DNA of 64,000 nt from Raffaelea ambrosiae (lineage: Eukaryota; Ascomycota; Sordariomycetes; Ophiostomatales; Ophiostomataceae), in the NCBI GenBank assembly GCA_002778195.1, contig PCDI01000004.1, forward strand, positions 382,074 through 446,073, written 5' to 3'. A model generated the notes under the pieces. The model did not search any database, was not told the DNA's origin, and saw nothing but the letters and a program-made list of their open reading frames with translations. This document shows positions 22,762 to 34,778 of this stretch, piece by piece. The translations under genes and the position numbers were made by a program. How positions within the stretch are numbered: position 1 is the stretch's first letter; every line of letters begins with the position of its first letter.

Positions 22762-23361
22762 GGTGGCGGAAGAACGAAGAGGAAGAAAAATCAAAGAGGG
22801 AACAGGGTCTAGATGGTTATGCTTGAAAGTTGTCTAGAGTTGTTTTTTTAAAGAGTCGCCGAGGGTGGTCTAGAGCAGTCTAGAGAGGCCGTGGCGATTG
22901 ATGGTGGTGATGTTGTGGAGGCGTGTGTGTGTATGCAATGCAACAAAAAAGGAGTGGAAGTCGATTCCACTGGTCAAAAAGAGGAACGATATAAAGAACA
23001 AGCTGAGTTTGCTCTAAATGAATGTTCAGAAGAAACGAAGGTAAGACACTGTCTTGTGTGTGGGAGCAGAAAATGCAGAAAATGCAGAAAGACTTGGGGG
23101 GGGGAGGTTTGAGAGAATGGACTGGCTTTCAGCAAAAAGAAAGAATGAAGAGCCGAGAAAGGAAAGAAAGAGCCGATGCACGAATGAGTGACAGGAGGGT
23201 GTGAGGATGAGAGAGGAGGTGCAGAGGGAAAAGCAAGACATGAAGGGGGCAGTGGTGGGAAGCTGTTGTCTATTTGAACCCATCGAGGTCACTTACACGG
23301 AGTCCACATAATGCGGGACCCAAGTTACATGGCACTATGGATGCACACGCACTCGCACACG

Positions 23362-23403
23362 CACACTCCTGGCCATGCCTGGCCATGCCTGGCCATGTCT
23401 GGC
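23362..23403. repeat. Tandem GGCCATGCCT repeat
   Basis: About four copies of a 10-bp unit, the last slightly changed (GGCCATGTCT). Confidence 0.75.
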
Positions 23404-24303
23404 CCGCCGACTCCCAGGCAGGTCGTCCCTCCTTGCCGCCCGCGGTCTCCATGCCCGTACACAAGCCCAGACAGGGGCGGTGGTCCGGCCGGGCCACTGG
23501 GCTCCTCTTTCTTCTTTGCCATCATGTCAGGCTGGGGCTCCTGGCTCTGTGCTGGCAGCCCCTTTGTTCATCTCATGCACGGCCTGGCCTGGGGCACAGA
23601 GGGGGACCCAAGGGGACAGGAGATGCGCGCACAAGCAAGATCGATCGACCTCTGTTTCCGAGCCTGGCCCGGCAAACCTGTTTTCGTCATGCGAAACTCT
23701 AAACAGGCACTGCCTCGTTTGTCTGGTGAATAGGAGAATACCTGCTCAAAGTCGTCTTGCATCGCCCACACCGTACTCGTATATCGACAATCTGCTATAT
23801 GGCTGCCAAGAAGCAGATTTTGTCCCCTTATCAAACAGAGGAGACGAGACCCAGACAAGCGGGACCCTTCGGGAGGCAGGCGAAGAAGGAGTACGAGTAC
23901 ATAGCAACTACTATGGTACTCCGTATTCTCAGAGGAACGGGGTGGTGACGAGGATGGCAGGCTGCTGCTCATTTGGCTGTGATTGAGTGGTTGGCTACGG
24001 GGCATAGAAAAAAGGGACAGGAGGCAGAATACGGGACAGAATCAGGGACAGGAGGCCAGAAGGGGACATCCAGAATGGGAACAACAGCCGGCTCAGCCAA
24101 TGGGGCGACAGGGGCAAGCCAGCCATCCCAGACCGCAACCCTGGTCCAAAACACCTCGACACATCAGACGGGGAGGCTCAGCAGTGGAGTGTTGACTCTC
24201 GGCTGGAGTGGGAGGACAACGAGAGCGAACGACGACAGATGTGAGGAGGCCTGGAAGACGACGGGAGGTCCACTGCTGGGGAAGACTGGGAAAAAAATAG
24301 GGG

Positions 24304-24394
24304 GAAAAAGAGGAGCCAAGACGCAAAAGAGGAGCCAAAAAAAGGAGCCAAGAGGAGCAAAAAGAGGAGCAAAAAGAGGAGCAAAAAGAGGAGC
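24304..24394. repeat. Tandem AAAAAGAGGAGC repeat
   Basis: A purine-only 12-bp unit repeated, with degenerate copies at the 5' end and at least three clean copies at the 3' end. Confidence 0.75.
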
Positions 24395-24499
24395 CAGGGC
24401 GGGACCCGAGTATTATGCGCGCTCAAAGGCGCATCGGCACACGTCAGGCACAGACACGCCTCGACCTTGCACACAGACACGGGACGATGGCCACGAGGG

Positions 24500-24535
24500 A
24501 CGAGCAGGGCGAGCAGGGCGAGCAGGGCGAGCAGG
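24500..24535. repeat. Tandem GAGCAGGGC repeat
   Basis: About four copies of a 9-bp unit. The length is a multiple of three, but no supported gene spans it. Confidence 0.75.
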
Positions 24536-26584
24536 ACAAACAGCAAAATGCATAAGGATGCGGCTGGAGACGAACAATGGGAGGATGTGCAATGAAGATG
24601 TGCAAAGATCGCCTGAGCCCCGAAAACCAAGACCACACCTGGTAAAGCCAAAACACGCCTGACCAAGCCCAGAGAGCGAGCCCGGCATGACGAATCCACT
24701 CGGGAGAGCGGTCGAGACCGCCCACTTTACCTGGGGCGGAGGTCAGCAAGGAGAAACAGGCACAACAACAACAACAACATAAAAACCCGCAGAAAAAAAC
24801 CACACACAGGAACACAGCCTCGCGTGCCTGGTTTGATCTGCACCAAGTGATGCACAAAGATGCACAAAACAAGTCTGTCCAGACCGTAGCTTCCGACTCG
24901 CTCAAATCAAAAGGGGGCGGAGGGAGCGGTGGGCGATCATTGTCTGTGGACAGCAGCTGGCGGCTTTTGGGTGCGTGTGTGTGTGTGTGACTTGGTGGTG
25001 CTGAAGAAGAAGAGCTTACGAGTACGTTGTTGTGGAGAGATTCGCCTCCAGTACTTCCGTTACATAAGCCTCGAATGAGAGGGTATGAGGCAGAAATAGA
25101 AGGAACTATCGATTAATATCCCTGTCGCCGACGTTTTCTGTGACGCAAGCTTCCTTCGTTCTTTCCTTTTTCTGGCAGCACTACATTTCTCATTTCGAGG
25201 CCATGCGCACTAGTTACTCGTATGTATTCTGGGGAATTATTGGAACTCGCCCACAGGGCCGGCCTTAGCGAGCCCAGGATTTCGGTTTAGCGCCCTATGC
25301 CATCAGGAGTAAGGGGGTGATCCCAACCGATCCTAACGGGTGGTGCCTCCCAGTCTGCAGGACCCAGCCCCCCCTGCTCCCAGGCACTTGAGCCCCATTG
25401 GCAGGCGCTTGAGGAGACCGCCACCCCTGCTGAAACAGGAACCCGCCACGCATCGCATGGCCGCTTCTGCGCACAGCTACTTTGTACATAGGACTATGTA
25501 ACTACATAGTACATAGTACGCCGTACGAGCACCCTTTCCCTTCCCCCCTTTGTCATATTACCAGAAACCCTCTCCACTCCCACCATCTGCCCCCATTGGA
25601 CCAGCATCGTGAACGAAACTCCCCCTCTTTTCTCAACGGGCGCCTCGCCACTCTCTCACCCTCTCCTTTGCCCACCCCTCGTCCAAACTCTGTCATGCAC
25701 AGAAAAGAAAGAGAGCCCACCTCCCTCAAATTAAGGGTGTCTCAACTGAAACTTGTTTGTGCTATGCATCTTCAGACAGGACGCTTGCTCTGCCATTTGT
25801 TTCGACTTTGTTTTTTTTTTGGTCTGTTGCAACTTTATTCGATGTTTGACGTGACAGTTGGGTTCAACTGATGACAACAAGACAGATGTCAGTGGTGACT
25901 GGTGACAACCCTCCAGACTCGTTCGACTTGACTGGCCAGAACTTCCTCGCAGAGGAAACCCCCCATTGGGCAGCCCCATCGGGCTGAACTTCAAAGTTAC
26001 TCGAATGCTCGTGCTCCTTGATAATCAATTTGTCCCGGTTGAATCGGGCTCGTGTTCCATTGTTACAGCTCTCTCTAGCAGAGAGTATGAAAAAAAATAA
26101 GTAAAAGTAAATCGCCGAGTCATCGCTTTGTAGTAATCATCTGCTCCCATGGGTATCCGGTTGAAGGACTGTCCCTAAACACCTGTTTGTTAAATGCCCC
26201 GTCCCCTTATTGCCCTGTTTTCCCTTCTATCCTTCATTGTGTTGAATGCTTTTGTGATCCATCCCTCCCGATGATCCCTGACCCAACTTTTTTTAAAAGG
26301 ACAATCTGACACAGTTTAAGAAAAATGAACATGAAAACGCAGAAAAATGACATGAAAAAAAAGCAACCATTGCTACATTGTCCAAACGCCGATGTTGAAA
26401 TCGAACCGTTTCTTACACAGAGAAACGGAAAGATGAAGCGAATATGTCGTCTCACGTAACAAAAACAGATAGGTGAAAATGGTATGTGTTGAAGAATGAA
26501 AAGAAAAAAAGACCAATCATGGGTTGAAGTGGTTGGTCGGGTTGAACGAGATGTAGGCGCGAGAAACAGGTCGATCGCTTTCCC

Positions 26585-28990
26585 TTACTGCTTGGAGTAC
26601 TTGGCCCGGTAGTACTTGGCCGCATTGACCATGTTGACCAGGGCAGCCTTGGTCTCGGTCCACTGGCGGGTCTTCAGACCGCAGTCAGGGTCGATCCACA
26701 GCTGCTCCGGCTTGAGGAACTGCAGCATCTCCTCGATGCGGTTGCGGATCTCCTCCTCGCTGGGAACACGGGGAGAATGAATGTCGTACACACCGGGGCC
26801 GATGTGGCGCGGGTACGCAGAGTCCACAAACACCTTGAGCAGCTTGGCATCCGACTTGCTGTTCTCAATCGACAGCACGTCAGCGTCCAGAGCCGCAATG
26901 GCATGGAAGAAGTCCTGGAACTCCGAGTAGCAGAAGTGCGAGTGGATCTGGGTCGAGTCCTCAACACCGCTGGTCGACAGGCGGAAAGCCTTGACAGCCC
27001 AGTCCAGGTACGCCTCGCGCTCTTTGCCGGCGCGCAGAGGCAGACCCTCACGCAGAGCCGGCTCGTCCACCTGGATGACGTCAATGCCGGCCTTCTCCAG
27101 GTCGACGACCTCGTCACGCAGAGCCAGAGCCAGCTGCTCAGCCTGCACCGACTGGTGCACGTCGTCACGGGGGAACGACCACCGCAGGCAGGTGACGGGG
27201 CCAGTGAGCATACCCTTCATGGGCTTCTTGGACACCTTGGCGGCGTACTTGCTCTCCTTGACGGTCATGGGAGCCGGGCGCGAGATGTCGCCGACAATGA
27301 TGGGCGGGCGCACGCAGCGAGAGCCGTAGCTCTGCACCCAGGCGTGCGTCGTGAAGGCATAGCCGTCCAGGCGCTCGCCAAAGTACTGCACCATGTCGTT
27401 GCGCTCCGGCTCACCATGGACGTACACGTCCAGGCCAAGCTCGTCCTGGATGCGGACGTTCTCGTCAATCTCCTTCTCAATGAAGCTGTCGTACTCAGCC
27501 TCGGTGATCTCGCCCTTGGTGAGCTTGTTGCGCTGCTGGCGGATCTCCTTGGTCTGGGGGAACGAGCCGATGGTGGTCGTGGGGAACAGCGGCAGGTTCA
27601 GCTTCTTCTGCTGCTGGGAAATACGAGTCGGGAACTCCGACTGGCGCTTGTAGTCGGCCTCCTTGATCTGCGACTGGCGCTCCTTGACCTTGGGGTCGTT
27701 GGTGCGGCTCGAGGTAGCACGTGCCTGCCACGACTTGGCGTTGGCCTCCAGCTGCTCACGGACGGTGGCCGGGCCATCAGTCACGGCCTTGCCAATGAGG
27801 GCAATTTCAACGGCCTTCTCGCTGGCAAATGAGAACCAGTCAGCGATCTCAGGATCCAGCTTCTTCTCGCTGGCCAGTGTGTGGGGGGTGTGCAGGAGCG
27901 AGCTGGAAGTGGCCACGATGACGCGGTCCTTGCCCAGCTTCTGGATGGCCGACTCGGCAATCTCAATGGCGCGCTTCAGGTTGGTCTTCCAGATGTTGCG
28001 GCCGTCGACGACGCCGACGGACAGGATGGTCTTGGGGCCAATCGCACCAATGACGGTCTCAAGCTGCTCCGGGTTGCGGACCAGGTCGACGTGAACGGCA
28101 TACACACTCTGGGGAATGGCCTCCAGGTTGTGGACGATGTCACCAAAGTAGGTGGTGAAGACCAGCTGGGGCAGCTTGGCAGCCTCGGCGGCGAAGTGGT
28201 CGTAGGCGGTCTTGAAGGCAGCCTTGGTCTTGGTCGGCAGGTCAAAGACGAGAACAGGCTCATCGATCTGGACAGTCTCGGCACCGGCCTCCTTCAGCTG
28301 GGCCAGGAGGGCGTCGTAGACAGGCAGCAGCTTGCTGAGCAGGTCAATGGGGTCCACGGTCTGACCACGGTCGGCCTTGGCCAGGTGCAGAAAGGTGACA
28401 GGGCCGACGAGGACGGGACGGGTGGCAATGCCAGCCTCCTTAGCCTCGAGGTACTCGACGACAGCCTTGGGCTTGGCCACGAGGCTGAAGGTCTGGTTGT
28501 CCTGCAGGGTGGGCTTGACATAGTGGTAGTTGGAGTCGAACCACTTGACCATCTCCAGGGACGGCAGGTCGACGCCGCCCTTCTGGTGGCCACGGCCCAG
28601 AGCAAAGTATGTGTCGATGGGGTCCAGGCTGGCGCTGGTGTAGCGCTCCGGAACAGCGCCGAAGTCCTGGATGTGGCTCAGGACCTGGTCGTACAGAGCA
28701 AAGTCATTGCTGGGGATGATGTCGACGCCGGCATCCTTCTGGATCTTCCAGTGGGCCAGGCGGAGACGCTTGGCCTCGGCGAGCAGGTCGGCCTGAGAGA
28801 TCTTGCCGCTCCAGTCTGAAATAGAGGGTCAGCCATCTGTCGGAATAGACGAGAGAAGGGACAGAAGAGCAGACAACATAAACAAGAGAAAGAAGAGGGG
28901 AGGGGCAAAACACATACAAGCTTCCGTGGCCTTCTTCAGGTCACGGTTGACTCCCATGCGCGGAAAGCCGAGAATAGCGGACTGAACCAT
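26585..28990 (-). CDS. MET6: Cobalamin-independent methionine synthase
   Basis: Two exons on the minus strand, 28990-28918 and 28815-26585, splice in phase 1 to give 767 residues, the standard length for MetE/Met6. Exon 1 reads MVQSAILGFPRMGVNRDLKKATEA and the junction restores YWSGKIS. The zinc-site residues are visible: His and Cys in HFCYSE (about 651 and 653), Glu in SIENSK (about 675) and Cys in DPDCGLKT (about 736). The enzyme transfers a methyl group from 5-methyltetrahydropteroyl-triglutamate to homocysteine in the cytosol, the last step of methionine synthesis. Codon choice is strongly biased to C-ending codons, as in highly expressed fungal genes. The intron separates the 24-codon first exon, the reason a search starting at the first downstream ATG (28552) would lose 112 residues. 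Confidence 0.97.
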
Positions 28991-30465
28991 GGTGGGCTTT
29001 GTGTGAAGAAGAGCTTGGGAGATAGGGTGGCTGGAGACCGGAGCGTTAGCTGGGTGATTTGACGAGAAGAGAACGAGACACATGGCGAGAGAGTTCTCTC
29101 ACGAGCGAACTCAGAAACAGGAAACAGAGCCACTATACTTACGAGGATGTCCGTCTGGGGGAGAAGAGACGGATCAATGGAGTAAAGAAAGGGCGAATGG
29201 TGAAAGAGGCAGTCGTGGGGGAGGGGTGAGGGAGGATAGAGGGAGGATAGAGGGAGGATAGAGGGAGGATAGAGGGAGGATAGAAGAGGAATGAGTAAAG
29301 AGAAAGAGAGAAAAGAAGAGAGAGAAAGAGGTCGAATCGAGGGAGAGAGAGGATTTTTAAGGGAGTGAGGAAAAGCAAGGTCGATCAGGCAGGGAACTAA
29401 GAGACTGGGCGGTGTGACAAGTTTTTGGTGGGGGAGCAACACGGTTGCGGAGGGAAGGAGCGAACGATAGCACGAAACGTTGCCCAGGGAAGGTACAGAG
29501 TTTGCGAGACCTGTGAGACTACGAGCTAGCCACCACATCCACGTATCTTACGGGCAACAGTTGGTTACTAGCTAAGACATGAACCGGAAACTTTCGCTTC
29601 AACATTCGAGGGCCAACGAGTGTACGACGCAGCTAAACTATCTTACATGCAAGGTGGTATCGACAAGCTGCAGGGCGTTGGAGGCGTCGAGCAGGCATGG
29701 TGGGGTTGTAAGACTGGAAAAAAAGAAAAAAATATGGCGGGGTTGTTGAGAGTTGCAGATGGCGTGCAATTGTGCCATGCCTGTGTGAGTAAGGCCTGCG
29801 TTTGCGTTTTGGCTAGCTTTTCACTAGCCATAACAGAGTTTTCCACAATCCATTGGCCAGACGCCCCCAAACGAGTGTCAAAACGTGCAGACCAGAGATG
29901 AGCCCATGGAAGGCCCCCAGATAACCCCAATGAAGCAGTCTCTCCATAAATGAGAAAGAAAAAGGATATTAAGAAAGCAAAAAAAATAGGAGCAACCAGT
30001 ATGACTCGGTGCTTTGGGACACACACCCAGGAACCGGGATCAGAGCTCCCACGTTCCAGCCCGTCCACGGCAGAGAAGAGGCTGCTGCGAGGGGCAGATC
30101 ACAGGCCGTCCTCTGTGCCACGTTTCCCTCTTTCTGTCCTGCACCTTTAGACACGGGTTCATTCTTCCTTGGAGCCGTCCGAGGGGCAGTGGGTATCATC
30201 CATATCACATGTGTGCTAAGAAAACTTAAAATGGTGTCAGGATCCACTAGTGTCGCAGCGTAACCAGAGTCTGGTTCCGGGCCATCCCATTGATTTTCTG
30301 ATGTTTGCTGCGATCGTCCCAGAGTGGCCACCACTGCCCATGAGCCTATCGTCGGTCCGCCTCTAAATTCTAAAACCGACGAGACCGTTTCCCTGCATTT
30401 GGCATTCATCCACAGTTGAGCCATTCCTCTGGTGTGGTGCTCCTATGCTCCTCTTGTGGTGTGCC
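28991..30465. promoter_or_regulatory. Upstream region of methionine synthase
   Basis: About 1.5 kb between the MET6 start and the 3' end of the CENP-Q gene. The first 450 bp are purine-rich on the plus strand (pyrimidine-rich in the sense of MET6), as in many strong fungal promoters, and contain the 11-bp tandem array noted separately. No other gene is seen. Confidence 0.4.
29230..29284. repeat. Tandem GGAGGATAGAG repeat
   Basis: Five near-perfect copies of an 11-bp unit, about 240 bp upstream of the MET6 start codon. Confidence 0.85.
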
Positions 30466-32221
30466 TCAATGCCCCAGGACAATGTGTCCGTACTGCTCTG
30501 CATCCAAGCTCTGGTGCAGGACGTGTTGCAGGGCTGCTCTGCTTTGCACAATCGCTGGCACCACGCCTTCAATCTGTTGCAGGTTGCCCTTGAGGCTGTC
30601 CATGTGGTTTCCGAGCTGTGTCGACAGCGTCTGGAGGTCTTTGTCGGTAGTCTACAAGTGCGTTAGCAATGAGCGAAAGCCGGTGGTGCAAACATGGCAA
30701 CAGAAATGGCACTGTGGCCAAGAGTGCATACCTCGAATATACCGCCCTCAACATCGTCGTTCTCGCCATCCTCTCTCGTAGGCTGTTTCACCAGCCCCAC
30801 CTGCCCCAGAAGCCCTCCTTTCGGCCCCCCCGTATCCACTGGTGCCAGAACGTGCGCCCGCCGCGCATCCTGCCGCCACGTCCGACTCTCTGCCTGTGCG
30901 TTGGTCTCCAACTGGTGCAGCGTCATATAGTCATTCTCGAGCGCTCGCTCCTCGCGCGCTCGCTCCCGTGTGAGCAGCGCTATCGCGTGCTGCAGCGGGT
31001 CCAGCTGCTGCTCCAGTGCCTGTACGGCCTCGAGCGTGCGTTCATAGTTGAAGTCGGCCGCATGGGCATCGGCAGCTAGACGCGCTGCTTTGGTGGCTCG
31101 GGCGCCAGATCCATCACCACCACCACGGGATGCTCCAGATTTGCCGCTCGCAGACGTGGCTGGCGGGAAGGGGATGCCCTTGACCAGCTTGGAGCGCAGC
31201 CGACGAGTCGCGCCCGCAATGGCTTGCCGGACCTGTTCGTGGCGGCGCTCCAAGCTGGCACTCGTGCTGGATCCGTACTGCAGACGCGCCAGCACTGGTC
31301 GAGCGCAGTCGTTCAGGAGGGCCTGTACAGCGGCAATGGCGTCAGGCTCTAGAGGCGCCCACTTGCTGGTCATGGTGGCAAGGGGAATGAGGCGCGTGCG
31401 CGGGACCAGATGCTGGTAAGGGACATCAGCGCCTTCTGGTTCCTGATTTTCGTCCTCCGTGTCATCATGTTGCTCCTCTTCCGCATCCTCTTCCTCAGCT
31501 GCTCTTTCAGTTTCTCTTCCCGGCTCGTTCTCTTGCTCTTCAATTTGGCTGCGCGGTCTCCGGCCTCGCTTCTTAGGCTGTCGACTTGCGCTTTCTGGGG
31601 TCGCCTCTTCTTCTTGCTGTGAGGACGCCGGCTGTCTGGAAGATTCGGCTGCTTTTTGTTTAGTCGGTCGTCCTCGGGCACGCTTCGCGCTAGAAGGCGT
31701 GTCGGTCGCCTCTGCGTCTGCTATCGAAGACACGCCCGAAGTCCGTGGCCGCCCGCGGCCTCTCGAGCTCTTTGCATCCGCATTGAGAGACGGTCGGCCC
31801 GCCTTCTTCGTAGTTGTCTTAGAGGTCTTGGGTGCCTTTGCGCCGTTTGCCGGCTTGGTCTTGGTGTCCACCGTCGTCTTGGAAGAGCGGTTCCGTCCCG
31901 GCTGCTCGTCACCGCCGGTCTGCCGCCGGTTGCTGCCTTCGCCTGATTCCCGGTCGCGTGTGCTTCTTTGTCTTGATAGCGAGCTCTCCTGGTCGTCACC
32001 CGTCCTTCTTGAACGTTTCTTTGGCCTTGCGTCATCATTCTCGACATCAGCTCTTGGCTGGGAGGATGACGACGCGTCTTCGCGCTGTGACGCGCCTGCT
32101 GGGCGGCCACGCTTACGCTTGGTTGGTTGTGAGGTTGCACTTGCCTGGAAGCCACCATAATCATGTTAGCCAACGAAGTACATACAGAACCTTTTGTCGG
32201 ATTCGAGGGAGCACGAACCAT
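30466..32221 (-). CDS. Inner kinetochore protein CENP-Q (Okp1/Fta7 type) with AT-hooks
   Basis: Three exons on the minus strand, 32221-32186, 32144-30732 and 30651-30466, all phase 0, give 544 residues. The first 210 residues are basic, Pro/Ser-rich and carry five AT-hook-like GRP-type cores near residues 25, 128, 143, 170 and 206 (KRKRGRPAG, RGRGRPRT, RARGRPTK and others), followed by an acidic Glu/Asp block (about 215-245). The CENP-Q domain starts with VPYQHLVPRTRLIP (about 255) and includes RRLRSKLVKGIPFPP, a long coiled coil around ALEQQLDPLQHAIALL, and a C-terminal helix ending in AALQHVLHQSLDAEQYGHIVLG. CENP-Q is a subunit of the CCAN (COMA/Sim4) complex at centromeres. The first intron has donor GTATGT and branch GCTAAC and is only 41 nt. 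The last exon was needed to complete the family's conserved C-terminus. Confidence 0.85.
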
Positions 32222-33202
32222 GGCTTTGAAATTGAGATGTGAAGAGTCGCGACAGCTTGCTGCGCCCAAGACGTCAAAGCCCCAAGTGTGTTAGTTACTA
32301 TTGGACTGCGTGGGGTCCAGTTGTAAGGGACCTTCACGTGATATGGCGACTTGTCAAGAACTTGTCAAGACCCCTGTCATATCCAAGACGCTATTTGTTG
32401 TGGAGGACAACACAGCAAATTACCCGCGACAAAAGTCAACAACAGACAAGAACACAACAGACACAAACACAGCCGAGCTCCCAATTGGTCTGTTGTGCCG
32501 TGCCTGCTTAGACTGCACGGCTCGAGCCTGGTTGCCGGCCTGTTTACAGGCATTTGAAACGGCGGCCAGAGGGCTGTTTTATGCGCCAGGCTTTGGCGTG
32601 GGCGAAGACCACTCGTGGTGCTGTGCTGCATCACTTTTGTATTCTCCTCCGGATCTAGACCTATCTAGTGCGCCTCTCGCCTTCTTATCGTCGCAAAAAG
32701 GCCACCGTAGTAATATTTGGCGCAAGCGAGGCGACCGATGAGGGGACGGCATGTAATATTTGTCCGCTGTCTAGGCAGAGGCCTCGTATGCGTGTGAAAT
32801 GAAAATTGGCTCCACGTGATTGCGAGATCCGGGTAAGGGTGCGGGCAGCTGTTAGCACCTTCCCCCAACAAGCAGGCCACACTATGGGGAGAACCTAGGA
32901 TCCAGACACGTTCCTGGACGAAGAGCTAATACGTCGATCGCCTGTTTTTCCCAGCTCACATTCTGTTTTCCTTTTTTTTTTTCGATTGTTTGTCTTTTAT
33001 TGCCTTCCCTCTATCTCCTTTCTTCCCACACACAAACAGATTGTTTGTTTTTGTTAGTGTCTTTATTATTACCATTCTGCTTCGCGTCCTTCCTTACTGC
33101 AACTTTTGATTCCTCACTATTTCTCTTTTAATCACTCTATTGTTTCTCTTCTCACTGCCCTCGACGTCGCCAAAAACACATCCGAAACCACCAACCACCA
33201 CA
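32222..33202. promoter_or_regulatory. Divergent promoter region, CENP-Q / thioredoxin-like protein
   Basis: A 981-bp spacer between outward-facing genes. A perfect TCACGTGA palindrome lies at 32334-32341, about 115 bp upstream of the CENP-Q start, and a second CACGTGA lies near 32814-32820. These match the core bound by Cbf1-like bHLH factors. The plus-strand leader from 32950 to 33180 is pyrimidine-rich. No gene is seen. Confidence 0.45.
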
Positions 33203-34324
33203 ATGCGCTTCCCGACCGCATCCCTCCTCCTGGCGCTGCCTGCTCTGGCCGTCGCCACCGAAGAAGCCCAGCCCGCAGCTGCCACTGCTGCTGCCGGCCC
33301 GTTCGACCAGTACAAGGCGCAGTTCCAGAATATCCTCGGCTCCGTGAACTCGTACCTGCAGGCCCCGTCTGCGCCGAAGGAGGCCGCTGCTGATGCGGCG
33401 GCTGAGCCCGCTGGCGCTGCTACTGCAGCTTCAGTCGGCTCGGCCGCGAAGCCTGCCGCCAAAGCTAAGGACTCTGCGACTGGCACGGTGCCTCTGCGCG
33501 GCACGGCGCTGCTGACCCTCGAGAACTGGAAAGAGACGCTGTACCATGCCGTGCCGGCCGACGCCACAACCCCGACCGAGTGGTGGCTGCTGGTCACGGG
33601 CGGCAACAAGACCTGCTTTGGTAGGTGCACACAGCTTGTGTCTTCTGCTGTTACTTTTGTCAAGTGCCTGTCTGTATTGGTTCTAAGCTAACCGTATGTG
33701 CGCGCATTCCTCCAGGCCACTGCGCGGCGCTCGACGCTGCGTTCCTCGAGGCGGCGCCCAAGCTGTCGTCGATTCCCGACGGCCCCAACACGGCCATCCT
33801 CAACTGCGAGCTGCAGCCGGTGCTGTGCAACAGCTGGTCGGCCAGCCCGTCGTACCTGTATGTCATTGACCTGCTGCCCCAGCCGGCCAAGACAGACATC
33901 TACACCAAGCGCCTCAACCTGACCACCACGACCGCCGACACCATCCTCGACCTGTACAACAGCCACTCCAAGGAGGCCTTCACCCTGCTCGACAGCTACT
34001 TCCACCCGCTGGACGGCACCCTGGCCACCAACGGCCTCGCCGTGCCCATTGGCTATATCCTCTACTTCTTCAACGTGATTCCCAGCTGGGCCTTTATGGT
34101 CGGCGTCTCGTTCATCAGCCGCACCTTCATGTAAGTTATTGGGGGAAAATGGCCTCGAATTGGCACGAGCCAAGCACCGTGCTTGTTCTGCCAGAGCGTA
34201 TCAAAACCTGTTTCCCACCGAGAAGAAGAACAAAACACTGACACGTAACCACAGGGGTCGTCGCATGGCCCCCCCCGGCGGCGCACGGCCCGGTCAGCGG
34301 CCCGACTTCCCCCGCGCTCAATAA
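33203..34324 (+). CDS. Secretory-pathway membrane protein with thioredoxin-like region
   Basis: Three exons, 33203-33620, 33716-34130 and 34255-34324, give 300 residues. A signal peptide (MRFPTASLLLALPALAVAT) is followed by the conserved-looking FDQYKAQFQNILGSV, an Ala/Pro/Lys-rich linker (about 55-95), then a lumenal domain starting LLTLENWKETLY with EWWLLVTGGNKTCFGHC. The CX3C pair CFGHC is assembled across intron 1, and further cysteines follow (LNCELQPVLC). A membrane segment spans about 255-280 (GYILYFFNVIPSWAFMVGVSF), leaving a short basic, Pro-rich cytosolic tail ending in PDFPRAQ. I recognise similar proteins in other filamentous ascomycetes, usually unnamed; the thioredoxin-like fold is an inference from the strand-Cys-helix pattern. 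Function is unknown, possibly ER thiol chemistry. Confidence 0.75.
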
Positions 34325-34778
34325 ACAACACAACACCAAACGGTTGTAGAAGGATGTCGGGTGGTATCGACGGCATACCTGCCGTCTGGACAGACGCCCC
34401 AATGTTGGCTGGACCATCTGCTATGGTGAATGGAGAAGAGCGGTATTATGAAGTACGAGGGCGAGGACGAGCGAGGCAGTCTTAGACGTCTCATGGCGAA
34501 AGTGACGCATGCGGTGGGGTTTCGGTGGGGTTTTGGTTGGTTTTCGGTTTCCATTGCGTTATTGCGCATGTCGCAGTGTAGCCTGAGATGTCGTGCATCT
34601 GCACCAAAGAGCGGTCGGTAGCATGCTGGGAGGGGAAAAGGACATCGTCTCCTCCACTCTTTTCTTTGTCCCTCTAGCGGGACCCTAAGTCTTCGAGTTT
34701 GAGTTGGTCTGTTGGGACTATGGTCATTTTCGGGTATGGTTATCGTGATGTTTGTGATGTTCGTGTCTTCCATGTCGT
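34325..34778. other. Convergent 3' region
   Basis: A short spacer between the thioredoxin-like gene (plus) and the Cnl2/Nkp2 gene (minus). No coding signal was found. Confidence 0.4.

Larger units (their letters stand above)
22762..26584. other. 3.8-kb gene-free region with several short tandem repeats
   Basis: No frame on either strand shows conserved sequence or splice-supported structure. The region between two divergent transcripts' ends is populated by short tandem arrays (listed separately) and a GT-rich patch near 24974-24989. It contains the upstream region of the secreted repeat protein (about 22762-23300) and the 3' flank of methionine synthase (26000-26584). A non-coding RNA cannot be excluded by reading alone. 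Confidence 0.45.

Noticed and set aside
21133..22837. Long plus-strand frames (559 and 564 residues) opposite the secreted repeat protein
   Set aside because: They are antisense shadows of the repetitive, GC-rich minus-strand gene. Their Gly/Arg and Val/Ala composition mirrors its codons and they have no start context or signal peptide.
25249..25480. A GC-rich island in AT-richer surroundings, considered as a structured RNA or mobile-element remnant
   Set aside because: No terminal repeats, no target-site duplication and no recognisable RNA fold could be supported by reading.
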